A stretch of 64,000 nt of DNA, taken from positions 16,927 to 80,926 of the forward strand of contig NZ_BJFL01000027.1 in assembly GCF_005405885.1 (NCBI RefSeq). Direction: 5' to 3'. Positions 47,838 through 55,872 of this stretch are shown here, piece by piece. The number at the start of each line of letters is the position of its first letter. Within the stretch, counting starts at the first letter, position 1. The notes under the pieces were generated by a model. That model searched no databases and was not told the origin of the DNA. It saw only the letters and a program-made list of their open reading frames with translations. This stretch comes from Gandjariella thermophila. Lineage in GTDB: Bacteria; Actinomycetota; Actinomycetes; Mycobacteriales; Pseudonocardiaceae. A program made the position numbers and the translations under genes.

Positions 47838-48993
47838 TCCGGGTCCCACCAGCGCGCCCCGGCCGCGGGGAAGTCGGCACGCGCCAGACGAAACGTTCCC
47901 ACGGCCGCTGGGACTGCTGGCCGAGCTCACCTACGCGTGCCCGCTGCACTGCCCGTACTGTTCCAACCCGCTCAACCTCGGCGACTACCGCGAGGAACTG
48001 ACCACGGCGCAGTGGCACCGGGTGCTGACCGAGGCCGCCGAGCTGGGCGTCGTGCAGCTGCACCTGTCCGGCGGCGAACCACTCCTACGCCGGGACCTCG
48101 TCGAGATCGTGCACAGCGCCGGCGAGCTGGGCATGTACACCAACCTCATCACGAGCGCCATCGGCCTCTCGCCGCGCCGAGCCGACCGGCTGCGGGCGGC
48201 CGGCCTCGATCACGTTCAGATCAGCATCCAGGCCAGCGAGTCGACCGCGTCGGACCGCATCGCCGGCTTTCCCGCCTTCCAACGCAAGATCGCCGCGGCG
48301 CGCCTGGTGAAGCGGCTGGGCTGGCCGCTGACGCTGAACGTCGTCCTGCACCGTTACAACATCGACCGGATGGCCGACATCCTGGCGCTGGCCGAGCGGT
48401 TGGACGCCGACCGCGTCGAGTTGGCGAACACCCAGTACTACGGCTGGGCCTGGCGCAACCGCGCCGCGCTACTGCCCAGCCGGCGGCAACTGGAGCGGGC
48501 CGAGCGGATCGCCCGTGCCGCGCGCGACCGCCTGACCGGCCGCATGGAGATCATCTACGTGCTGCCCGACTACTACAGCACGTACCCGAAACCGTGCATG
48601 GGCGGCTGGGCCCGGCGGCAGCTCACGGTGGTGCCCAACGGCGATGTGCTGCCCTGCCCGGCCGCGCACTCGCTGCCGCTGCCTCGGGCCAGCGTGCGGG
48701 AGAACTCCCTTTCCCAGATCTGGACGCGGTCGCCGCTGTTCCAGCGCTTCCGCGGCACCGCGTGGATGCCCGAGCCGTGCCGGAGCTGCCCCCGCCGCGA
48801 GATCGACTTCGGTGGCTGCCGCTGCCAGGCGTTCCTGCTGACCGGCGACGCGGCCCGCACCGACCCCGTGTGCGTTCTCTCGCCCGACCACGGGATCGTG
48901 GCCGCCGCGGTACGGGGCGCCAACGAGGGCGAGTCTCTCGGCGAGGACGCACTCGACCCCCGTCCCCATCCGCACCGCGTCCAGCAGCCGTGA
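47830..48993 (+). CDS. pqqE: PqqA peptide cyclase PqqE (radical SAM)
   Basis: The protein has 387 residues. The radical SAM cluster Cys are C37, C41 and C44 (YACPLHCPYCSN), followed by LHLSGGEPLLR. The C-terminal SPASM cysteines are in YPKPCMGGW, VLPCPAAHSL, CRSCPR and CRCQAF. It forms the Glu-Tyr carbon-carbon bond in PqqA. The first 25 residues are a basic extension. The stop overlaps the GTG of the MntP-like gene (GTGA). Confidence 0.97.
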   Translation: MTSPGPTSAPRPRGSRHAPDETFPRPLGLLAELTYACPLHCPYCSNPLNLGDYREELTTAQWHRVLTEAAELGVVQLHLSGGEPLLRRDLVEIVHSAGELGMYTNLITSAIGLSPRRADRLRAAGLDHVQISIQASESTASDRIAGFPAFQRKIAAARLVKRLGWPLTLNVVLHRYNIDRMADILALAERLDADRVELANTQYYGWAWRNRAALLPSRRQLERAERIARAARDRLTGRMEIIYVLPDYYSTYPKPCMGGWARRQLTVVPNGDVLPCPAAHSLPLPRASVRENSLSQIWTRSPLFQRFRGTAWMPEPCRSCPRREIDFGGCRCQAFLLTGDAARTDPVCVLSPDHGIVAAAVRGANEGESLGEDALDPRPHPHRVQQP

Positions 48994-49523
48994 TTGCGAA
49001 CCTGCTGGCGCTCGGGTTCGTCCTCAGCCTGGACAACTTCCGCGCGTCGATCGCGCTCGGGCCGCTTCGGCTCAGCCGTCGCCGCGCCGTGCAGGTCGCC
49101 CTGATGTTCGGGTTCTGGGACGGTGTCGTCCCGCTGGTGGGCATGCTGGCCGGGCATTACGTCGGTCGCGCGATCGGCGCGGTCGCCGACTATGCCGGTC
49201 CGATCGTGCTGGGCGGGTACGGCCTGTATCTCGTCGTCCAGGCGCTGCGGAGCGCGGCTCCGGAAGAGCGGGACCGCCGCTGGTCGCTGCTCAGCCTTCC
49301 GCTGCCGTTGAGCCTGGACAACATCGTCGCGGGCGCGAGCCTGGGCCTGCTCGGCTTCTCCCCCTGGATCTCGGCTGCCGTGTTCGGTGTCATCACCGCG
49401 GTGATGTCGTTCGTCGGCCTGCAGATCGGGCGAGTGGTCGCCCACTTCGTCCCGATCCGCTCCGATCTGCTGAGTGGCCTCGGGCTGCTCGCCATGGCGG
49501 TCGTGCTGGCACTCGGGTGGTGA
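48990..49523 (+). CDS. MntP-like metal efflux protein coupled to pqqE
   Basis: This 177-residue protein has six membrane helices and two copies of the family motif, LSLDNFRASIALG near the N-terminus and LPLSLDNIVAGASLG in the middle (MntP/YebN has LSLDAFAVS). MntP exports Mn2+ in enteric bacteria. Here the gene overlaps pqqE and is the last of the block, with a strong hairpin 18 bases later. Association with a PQQ enzyme that needs a calcium or lanthanide ion suggests a role in metal handling, but this is inference. Confidence 0.82.
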   Translation: MIANLLALGFVLSLDNFRASIALGPLRLSRRRAVQVALMFGFWDGVVPLVGMLAGHYVGRAIGAVADYAGPIVLGGYGLYLVVQALRSAAPEERDRRWSLLSLPLPLSLDNIVAGASLGLLGFSPWISAAVFGVITAVMSFVGLQIGRVVAHFVPIRSDLLSGLGLLAMAVVLALGW

Positions 49524-49540
49524 CTGGGGAGCAGGACCTC

Positions 49541-49577
49541 ACCCGGTCCCAGGTGGACGACCCACCCGGGACCGGGT
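49541..49577. terminator. Bidirectional terminator after the PQQ block
   Basis: ACCCGGTCCCAGGTGG and CCACCCGGGACCGGGT form a 16-bp stem with one mismatch and a 5-base loop. It lies between the MntP-like gene and the convergent carbonic anhydrase gene. Confidence 0.75.
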
Positions 49578-49645
49578 GTTCGCGGGAAACCTCACCGGGC
49601 GCCCGCGACCGCCAGATCGTCGACGCACCTGCCGGCAACCTCGGC

Positions 49646-50134
49646 TCAGTCCACCCTCAGCAGCTTCCCGCTGGCCACGTCGAAGATGGTCCCGGTGACC
49701 TGGTCGGTGTGCGGAACGAATGGGCTGCTCCGGATCCGCGCGATGGACTGCCGGACATCGGTCTCGAGGTCGTCGAACGCCTCGGCCGCCCATGGCGGTT
49801 TGATTCCCGTCTCCCGCTGGATTCCGTCGCGGAACTCGTCGTCGGTGAAGGTGAGCATGCCGCAGTCGGTGTGGTGGACGAGCAGGATCTCCCGGGTGCC
49901 GAGCAGCCGCTGGCTGATCGCCAGCGAGCGGATGGCGTCGTCGGTGACCACGCCTCCGGCGTTCCGGATGACGTGCGCCTCGCCCTCGTTCAGGCCGAGA
50001 ATCCGGTACACGTCCAGCCGGGCGTCCATGCACGCCACCACCGCGATCCGCTTGGCGGGTGGCAGCGGGAGCGGGCCGCGGAAGTCGGCCGCGTAACGCT
50101 CGTTGTTCGCGAGTAGTTCGGCGGTGACGGACAT
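49646..50134 (-). CDS. Beta-class carbonic anhydrase
   Basis: This 162-residue protein interconverts CO2 and bicarbonate. Zinc ligands are C35 in VACMDARLD (with D37/R39 dyad), H88 and C91 in VHHTDCGM. This short form with MDARLD is the type found widely in actinobacteria and mycobacteria. ATG 50134 follows GGAG with 8-base spacing; an upstream extension in frame is unlikely. The 250 bases upstream hold its promoter and no other gene. Confidence 0.95.
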   Translation of the reverse strand: MSVTAELLANNERYAADFRGPLPLPPAKRIAVVACMDARLDVYRILGLNEGEAHVIRNAGGVVTDDAIRSLAISQRLLGTREILLVHHTDCGMLTFTDDEFRDGIQRETGIKPPWAAEAFDDLETDVRQSIARIRSSPFVPHTDQVTGTIFDVASGKLLRVD

Positions 50135-50383
50135 CTGCATCTGCTCCAGTCGAATGGTCGGTGGGCTTACCGGGCGTGCCACGCACCCCACCGCACGTCA
50201 CCTCGGCACCGACGTGCGCGACGGTGCGTGGCTACCGACACGACTGGTCGAACAGCGACACGCGGCGAGCAGGCCAGCACGCGTCGAGCAGTGTCACCAG
50301 CACATCTCCATGGCAACACGCGGGCGCGACCGTGCTCAAGGGCCGCGCGGGCATCGACCGGGTGGGCGTCGCCCGCGGTGCGC

Positions 50384-51283
50384 TCAGGCCCGGGGCGCGG
50401 CGACCGGCACGCCCAGGCGGGCGGCCAGTTCGGTGAGGGCGCGGCCCAGCGGAAGGTCGACGCGGACGGACGCATGCTCGTCCCCGCGCGTGGCGCCCCG
50501 GTTGATGATGAGTACCGGCTTGCCCGCCCGGGCGGCATGCCGGACGAACCGCAGCCCCGACATGACGGCGAGCGAGGAGCCGAGGACGAGCAGCGCGCCG
50601 GCCTCGTCGACGAGTCGGTAGCAGCGCTCCACCCGAGGGCGTGGCACGTTCTCACCGAAGAACACGACGTCCGGTTTCAGTAACCCGGACCCGCACGCGG
50701 CGCAGGAGACCAGGCGGAAGCCGCGCACGACCCGGTCAGGGAGATCGACATCCCCGTCGGGGTTGACCCGGGTCACGGTGGCCTCGAAGGTCGGATTGGC
50801 CAGGCGCAGCCGCCGGTCGAGGTCCTCCCGCGCGCTGGTGCGCCGGCAGTCCAGGCACACCACCCGGTCAAGGCTGCCGTGCAGTTCCACGACGCCGGGG
50901 GCGCCGGCGGCCTGGTGCAGGCCGTCGACGTTCTGCGTGATGATGCCGGACAGGTAGCCGTGCACGCGCAGCGCGGCCACCGCACGGTGCCCGTCGTTGG
51001 GGCGGGCGCGGGCGATGGTGCGCCAACCGAGGTGGCTGCGGGCCCAATACCGGCGGCGGTTCTCCGCGCTGCGGACGAACTCGTCGTAGGTCATCGGCGT
51101 GTGCCGCCGCAGGCTGCCCGCCTCGCCGCGGTAGTCGGGTATTCCGGATTCGGTGGACAGCCCGGCGCCGCTGAGCACCACGACCCGACCCTCGCCGACG
51201 ATCCGTACGACCTCGTCCAGGCTGGTCGAACCCGGCGACGGCGCCCCGGTGGGCGTCCAGGTGAGCGTCGGCCGCGTGCGCAT
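50384..51283 (-). CDS. Sir2 family NAD-dependent deacylase
   Basis: The protein has 299 residues. NAD-binding motifs are VVVLSGAGLSTESGIPDYRG and IITQNVDGLH, the catalytic His is in VELHGSL, and the structural zinc Cys are CLDC and CAACG. It removes acyl groups from protein lysines and regulates metabolic enzymes. It is larger than SirTM-type minimal sirtuins because of a 35-residue insert between the zinc pairs. Single gene, divergent from the P450 gene. Confidence 0.95.
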   Translation of the reverse strand: MRTRPTLTWTPTGAPSPGSTSLDEVVRIVGEGRVVVLSGAGLSTESGIPDYRGEAGSLRRHTPMTYDEFVRSAENRRRYWARSHLGWRTIARARPNDGHRAVAALRVHGYLSGIITQNVDGLHQAAGAPGVVELHGSLDRVVCLDCRRTSAREDLDRRLRLANPTFEATVTRVNPDGDVDLPDRVVRGFRLVSCAACGSGLLKPDVVFFGENVPRPRVERCYRLVDEAGALLVLGSSLAVMSGLRFVRHAARAGKPVLIINRGATRGDEHASVRVDLPLGRALTELAARLGVPVAAPRA

Positions 51284-51414
51284 GACCGAAAGCCTACGTG
51301 CGCCGGCCGGTTAGCGGCTCGGCGCCGCGGTCGGGACCGCCTACCCGGTTCCGGAACGACGTGGCTCGGTGGATCATGGTGTGAGCAACCCAGCATGGGA
51401 AGGATCGCCCCCGG

Positions 51415-52620
51415 ATGTCGACCGGCGAGACGAACGCGCGCAAGATCCGTCGCGGCGAGGCCGAGCACGGTTGCCCGGTCAGCCGCGGTTCCGACGGGGT
51501 GTGGCTGGTCCGCGGTTTCACCGCCGCGCGGACCGCACTGCGCAGCCCCGGCACCGTCCAGGCGGGACTAGGGGTGGAGACCGTCAGCAGGATGCCTGCC
51601 AGGATCCGGCGGCCGGTGCTGTACCGGGACGGTGCGGAGCACCGCGAGCACCGCAGGCAGACCGCCAGGTTCTTCACGCCGCGCCGGGTGGACGAGCACT
51701 ACCGCACGATCATGGAGCGCGCGGCCGAGGCGCAACTGGACATGCTGCGCGGGGCCGGCCGCGCGGACCTGTCGGATCTCAGCTTCGCCCTGGCCATCGA
51801 GGTGACCTGCGCGGTGCTCGGGATGACCGAAAGCCGGCCGGGCCTGCGGCGCCGGCTGGAGCGCTTCTTCCCCGAAGAGTTCGGCGAGCCCGGCTTCACC
51901 AGCCTCAACGGCCTGTACTGGGTCTGGCGGCAGGTCGTCAACTGGGCCGGGATGTACCTCGCCGACGTCCGCCCCGCGGTCCGTGCCCGCCGCCGGCAAC
52001 GGCGCGACGACCTGATCTCCTACCTGCTCGACGAGGGCTGCTCCGCCGCCGAGATCCTCGGCGAATGCATCACGTTCGCCGCCGCGGGCATGGTGACCAC
52101 GCGCGAGTTCGTCAACGTCGCGGCCTGGCACCTGTTCACCGACGACACGCTCCGGGACCGCTACCGCTCGGCCGACGAACCCGAACGGCTCGCGATCCTG
52201 CACGAGTTGCTGCGGCTGGAACCGGTGATCGGCCACCTCAGGCGTCGCACCACCGCGCCCGTGGACCTCCCGGCCGAGGACGGCGAGGTGGTCACCGTCC
52301 CGCCCGGCGAGGTGATCGACATCGACGTTAGCGCCACCAACGTGGACCCGCGGGCGATGGGCGAGCAGGCCCTCGCCGTGTGCCCGGGCCGCCCGCTCGC
52401 CGCCGGCGCCGGCGCCGGCGCTGCTGGCCTGTCCTTCGGGGACGGTGCGCACAAGTGCCCGGGTGCCACCATCGCCATCCTGGAGTCCGACATCTTTCTG
52501 ACTCGGCTCCTCGCCCTGCCGGGCGTGCGGATGGCCAGCGCGCCGCGGGTGTCGTTCAAGGAGCCGATCAGCGGCTACGAGTTGCGCGGCATGGTCGTCG
52601 CGGTCCCGGCTCCGTCGTGA
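51415..52620 (+). CDS. Cytochrome P450
   Basis: The protein has 401 residues. The haem-thiolate loop is FGDGAHKCPGA with Cys at 348. The K-helix E-x-x-R is ELLRLEP. The I-helix reads AAAGMVTTRE: the Thr for oxygen activation is present, but the acidic residue usually before it is Val, so proton delivery may differ. Soluble bacterial type; it needs a separate ferredoxin and reductase, neither of which is nearby. Likely a secondary-metabolism or xenobiotic hydroxylase of unknown substrate. Confidence 0.95.
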   Translation: MSTGETNARKIRRGEAEHGCPVSRGSDGVWLVRGFTAARTALRSPGTVQAGLGVETVSRMPARIRRPVLYRDGAEHREHRRQTARFFTPRRVDEHYRTIMERAAEAQLDMLRGAGRADLSDLSFALAIEVTCAVLGMTESRPGLRRRLERFFPEEFGEPGFTSLNGLYWVWRQVVNWAGMYLADVRPAVRARRRQRRDDLISYLLDEGCSAAEILGECITFAAAGMVTTREFVNVAAWHLFTDDTLRDRYRSADEPERLAILHELLRLEPVIGHLRRRTTAPVDLPAEDGEVVTVPPGEVIDIDVSATNVDPRAMGEQALAVCPGRPLAAGAGAGAAGLSFGDGAHKCPGATIAILESDIFLTRLLALPGVRMASAPRVSFKEPISGYELRGMVVAVPAPS

Positions 52621-52642
52621 TTCCCGTCAGTGCCTGTTCTGA

Positions 52643-52664
52643 GAACGCGCGCCCCGGCGCGTTC
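52643..52664. terminator. Hairpin between the P450 and pntB genes
   Basis: GAACGCGC-GCCCCG-GCGCGTTC is a perfect 8-bp stem with a 6-base loop between convergent genes, 23 bases after the P450 stop. Confidence 0.6.
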
Positions 52665-52707
52665 CCGAAATCAGCATCGCAGGCCAGTCCAGTTCCGGAA
52701 CCGGCTG

Positions 52708-54093
52708 TCAGAGTGCCTTGAGTTCCTCGACGATCTCCGTGACGGACTTCTTCGCGTCGCCGAACAGCATCGAGGTGCGGTCGGCGTAGAACAGCGGGTT
52801 GTCGATCCCGGCGAACCCGCTGCTCATCGACCGCTTGAGCACGATGACGGCGCGGCTCTCGTCGACGTTGAGGATCGGCATGCCGTAGATCGGGCTGGAC
52901 GCGTCGTTGCGCGCCGCCGGGTTGGTGACGTCGTTCGCCCCGATGACCAGCGAGACGTCGGTGCGGGCGAACTCGTCGTTGATCTCGTCCAGGTCCTTGA
53001 GCGCGTCGTACGGCACGTCGGCCTCGGCGAGCAGCACGTTCATGTGCCCCGGCATCCGCCCGGCCACCGGGTGGATCGCGTACTTGACCTCGACGCCCCG
53101 GGCCTCCAGCAGGTTGGCCATGTCCTTGACGGCGTGCTGGGCCTGCGCGACCGCCATACCGTACCCGGGCACCACGACGACCTGGCTGGCGTAGGCCATC
53201 TGGATCGCGGCGTCCGAGGCGGACACCGACCTGACGGTCCGCTCCACCCCGTCGCCCGCACCGGGAAGCACGCCGCCGCCGCCGAACCCGCCTGCGACGA
53301 TCGCCGGGACGGTGCGGTTCATCGCGAGAGCCATCTGGTTGGTCAGAATCGACCCGGACGCGCCGACGATCATGCCCGCGACGATCATCGCGGTGTTGCC
53401 CAGCGCGACACCCGCGGCCGCCGCCGAGAGGCCGGTCAGCGCGTTCAGCAGTGAGATGACGACAGGCATGTCCGCGCCGCCGATCGGCAGCACGACCATC
53501 ACGCCCAGCACCGCGGCGAACACCAGCAGCAGGATCATCCAGGCCTGCGAGGCGCCGCCGAGCCCGGCGAGCACCGCACACGCGACCGCGGCGACGAGCA
53601 TCAGCAGGTTCACCGGCTGCTGGCGCTTGCCGAACCCGATGGGGCGGCCCGGCAGGATCTCCTGCAGCTTGCCGAACGCGATCAGCGACCCCCAGAACGA
53701 CACCGACCCGATGAGCGCGGCGAACACCGAGGCGGCCGCGACGTAGGTGGCGGTGTCGGCGAACCCGCCGGAGGTGCGGAACTCCGACCACGCGATCAGC
53801 GCCACCGCGCCGCCGCCCACGCCGTTGAACAGGGCCACCATCTGGGGCATCGCGGTCATCTTCACCCGCCGCGCGGACGGGATGCCCACCGCGGTACCCA
53901 GGATCAGTCCGACCACGATGAGCGGCCAGTTGTTCTCGACCCGCAGCAGCGTGGCGACCACCGCCACGGCCATGCCCAGCGCGGCGATCTTGTTGCCGCG
54001 CACCGCGGTCTTTGGGCCGGTCAGCCCCATCAGGCCGGTGATGAACAAGCCGAACGCGACGATGTAGAGCACCGTCACCAGGGTGGCCATCAC
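52708..54093 (-). CDS. pntB: NAD(P) transhydrogenase subunit beta
   Basis: The protein has 461 residues. About nine membrane helices (domain II) are followed by the NADP-binding domain III at 285-461 (VVVPGYGMAVAQAQHAVKDMANLLEARGVEVKYAIHPVAGRMPGHMNVLLAEADVPYD). Together with the two alpha subunits it uses the proton gradient to make NADPH from NADH. The start at 54093 overlaps the stop of pntA2 by four bases. Confidence 0.97.
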   Translation of the reverse strand: MMATLVTVLYIVAFGLFITGLMGLTGPKTAVRGNKIAALGMAVAVVATLLRVENNWPLIVVGLILGTAVGIPSARRVKMTAMPQMVALFNGVGGGAVALIAWSEFRTSGGFADTATYVAAASVFAALIGSVSFWGSLIAFGKLQEILPGRPIGFGKRQQPVNLLMLVAAVACAVLAGLGGASQAWMILLLVFAAVLGVMVVLPIGGADMPVVISLLNALTGLSAAAAGVALGNTAMIVAGMIVGASGSILTNQMALAMNRTVPAIVAGGFGGGGVLPGAGDGVERTVRSVSASDAAIQMAYASQVVVVPGYGMAVAQAQHAVKDMANLLEARGVEVKYAIHPVAGRMPGHMNVLLAEADVPYDALKDLDEINDEFARTDVSLVIGANDVTNPAARNDASSPIYGMPILNVDESRAVIVLKRSMSSGFAGIDNPLFYADRTSMLFGDAKKSVTEIVEELKAL

Positions 54094-54416
54094 GCGTCGC
54101 CCTTCTCACCGGCGCGCTCGCGCGACGCCCTGGGTTTGAACATGCCCAGCATCCGGTCCGTCACCAGGAACCCACCGACGATGTTGATGGTGCCGAACGC
54201 GATCGCCACCACCAGGATGACCGAGTCCAGCACCGAGGGATCCCGCAGTTCGCCGAGCACCACGAGGCCACCCAGCAGCACGATGCCGTGGATCGCGTTG
54301 GTTCCCGACATCAGTGGCGTGTGCAGGGTGTTGGGCACCTTCGAGATGACCGCGAAGCCGACGAACCCGGCGAGGACCAGGATCGCGACGTTCGCGAGCA
54401 GGCTGCCGGAGTCCAT
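54090..54416 (-). CDS. pntA2: NAD(P) transhydrogenase subunit alpha 2 (membrane part)
   Basis: This 108-residue protein has three membrane helices: LLANVAILVLAGFVGFAVISKVP, then HTPLMSGTNAIHGIVLLGGLVVL and DSVILVVAIAFGTINIVGGFLVTDRML. In split transhydrogenases this is the domain II piece of the alpha chain. ATG 54416 overlaps the last base of the alpha-1 stop (TGATG). Confidence 0.95.
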   Translation of the reverse strand: MDSGSLLANVAILVLAGFVGFAVISKVPNTLHTPLMSGTNAIHGIVLLGGLVVLGELRDPSVLDSVILVVAIAFGTINIVGGFLVTDRMLGMFKPRASRERAGEKGDA

Positions 54417-55504
54417 CAGCCGTCTCCTTCCGTGCGGGTCACACAGGACGTGGCGAGGATCTCGTCCGTCCAGTCCGGCGCCACGGTGCCGGCGTCGTCG
54501 AGCATCAGTTCCAGCAACGCGAGGACGTTGCGCGCGTACAACTCGGAGGCATGCTCCGGCATCGTGGCCGGCAGGTTGAGCGGCGAGACGATGGTGACGT
54601 CGTGCCGGACGGCGACCTCGCCGGGCTCGGTCAGCTCGCAGTTCCCGCCGGACTCCCCCGCCAGGTCGACCACCACGCTGCCGGGGCGCATCCCCTCGAC
54701 CGCCTGCGCGGTGACCAGTGTCGGCGCCCGCCGGCCCGGCACCAGCGCCGTGGTGATGACGGCGTCGAACCCGGTGACGGCCTCCTCGAGGCGCTGCTGT
54801 TGCTCGGCCCGCTCGTCCTCGGTGAGTTCGCGGGCGTAGCCGCCCTCGCCGACGGCGGCGATCCCGAGATCCAGCCACTGCGCCCCGACCGAGCGCACCT
54901 GGTCGGCCACCTCGGGACGGACGTCGTAGCCGGTCGTCCGGGCGCCGAGCCGCTTCGCCGTGGCCAGCGCCTGCAGGCCCGCCACCCCCACGCCCAGCAC
55001 GAGGACGGTCGCCGGCTTCACGGTGCCGGCCGCGGTCGTCAGCATCGGGAAGAACCGGGTGGAGTGCTCGGCGGCGAGCAGCGCGGCCCGGTAACCGGCC
55101 ACGGTCGCCTGCGAGGACAGCGCGTCCATGGACTGCGCCCGGGAGATCCGCGGAATGGACTCCATCGCGAAGGCGGTGACTCCCGCGTCGCGCAGCGCCG
55201 TCACGGTCTCGGGAGAGGTCAACGGCGCCAGGAAGCCGATCAGGGTGGCGCCGGAGGACAGCCGACCGATCTCCTCCGCCGTGGGCGGGGTGACCTTCAC
55301 CACCACGTCGGCCGACCAGGGATCACCGATCTTGGCCCCGGCCTCGGCGTAGCTCGCGTCCGGAATCAGCGCGCCCAGTCCGGCACCGGACTCCACCACG
55401 ACGCGCACTCCGCGTGCGCACAGCCGTTCCACGACCTTCGGCACCAGCGCGACCCGGCGTTCCCCGGCGTTCGTCTCGCGTGGCACTCCTACCGTGCTGC
55501 TCAT
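54416..55504 (-). CDS. pntA1: NAD(P) transhydrogenase subunit alpha 1 (NAD-binding)
   Basis: The protein has 362 residues. It is the alanine-dehydrogenase-like NAD-binding domain I: GVPRETNAGERRVALVPKVVERL at the N-terminus and the Rossmann VLVLGVGVAGLQALATAKRLGARTTGYDVRPEVADQ. It is the first gene of the pntA1-A2-B operon. Confidence 0.96.
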   Translation of the reverse strand: MSSTVGVPRETNAGERRVALVPKVVERLCARGVRVVVESGAGLGALIPDASYAEAGAKIGDPWSADVVVKVTPPTAEEIGRLSSGATLIGFLAPLTSPETVTALRDAGVTAFAMESIPRISRAQSMDALSSQATVAGYRAALLAAEHSTRFFPMLTTAAGTVKPATVLVLGVGVAGLQALATAKRLGARTTGYDVRPEVADQVRSVGAQWLDLGIAAVGEGGYARELTEDERAEQQQRLEEAVTGFDAVITTALVPGRRAPTLVTAQAVEGMRPGSVVVDLAGESGGNCELTEPGEVAVRHDVTIVSPLNLPATMPEHASELYARNVLALLELMLDDAGTVAPDWTDEILATSCVTRTEGDG

Positions 55505-55872
55505 CCGACCCGCTTCCCGATCCGCCTACGCCCGGCTCGCCGTTGTTCCGAACTCGACGCTCCATTGTAGAAGTCGACCCGTTGTAGGTAGTGACGGGGT
55601 TCTTGCCGAATGCTGACAGTCCACCGAACGGGTAGTCGATCAGCGGATCCCTGCGCGGGTTACCGAAAATCCGACCCGCCGTGTGCCGGGTACGGCGTGG
55701 CGGTCGCCGCAATCCGCGTTGCGCACCGGAAAGGCGTCCCCACGATTAGTGGTGCTCCCGCCGAATGGCGACGGCGCGACACCGCCGCGCGGGCGCGTGC
55801 CGCGGCGCGGACCGGCGCCCGCGGAAAGCCACCCGGGGACGGCGGACGGCTTTCCGCGGGCGAACCAGGTGG
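55505..55872. other. 368-base region upstream of pntA1
   Basis: No coding bias was found. It includes an AT-richer stretch around 55563-55606 (CATTGTAGAAGTCG...GTTGTAGGTAG, with TTGTAG repeated 22 bases apart), the probable promoter/operator zone for the transhydrogenase operon. The remainder shows nothing definite. Confidence 0.4.
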
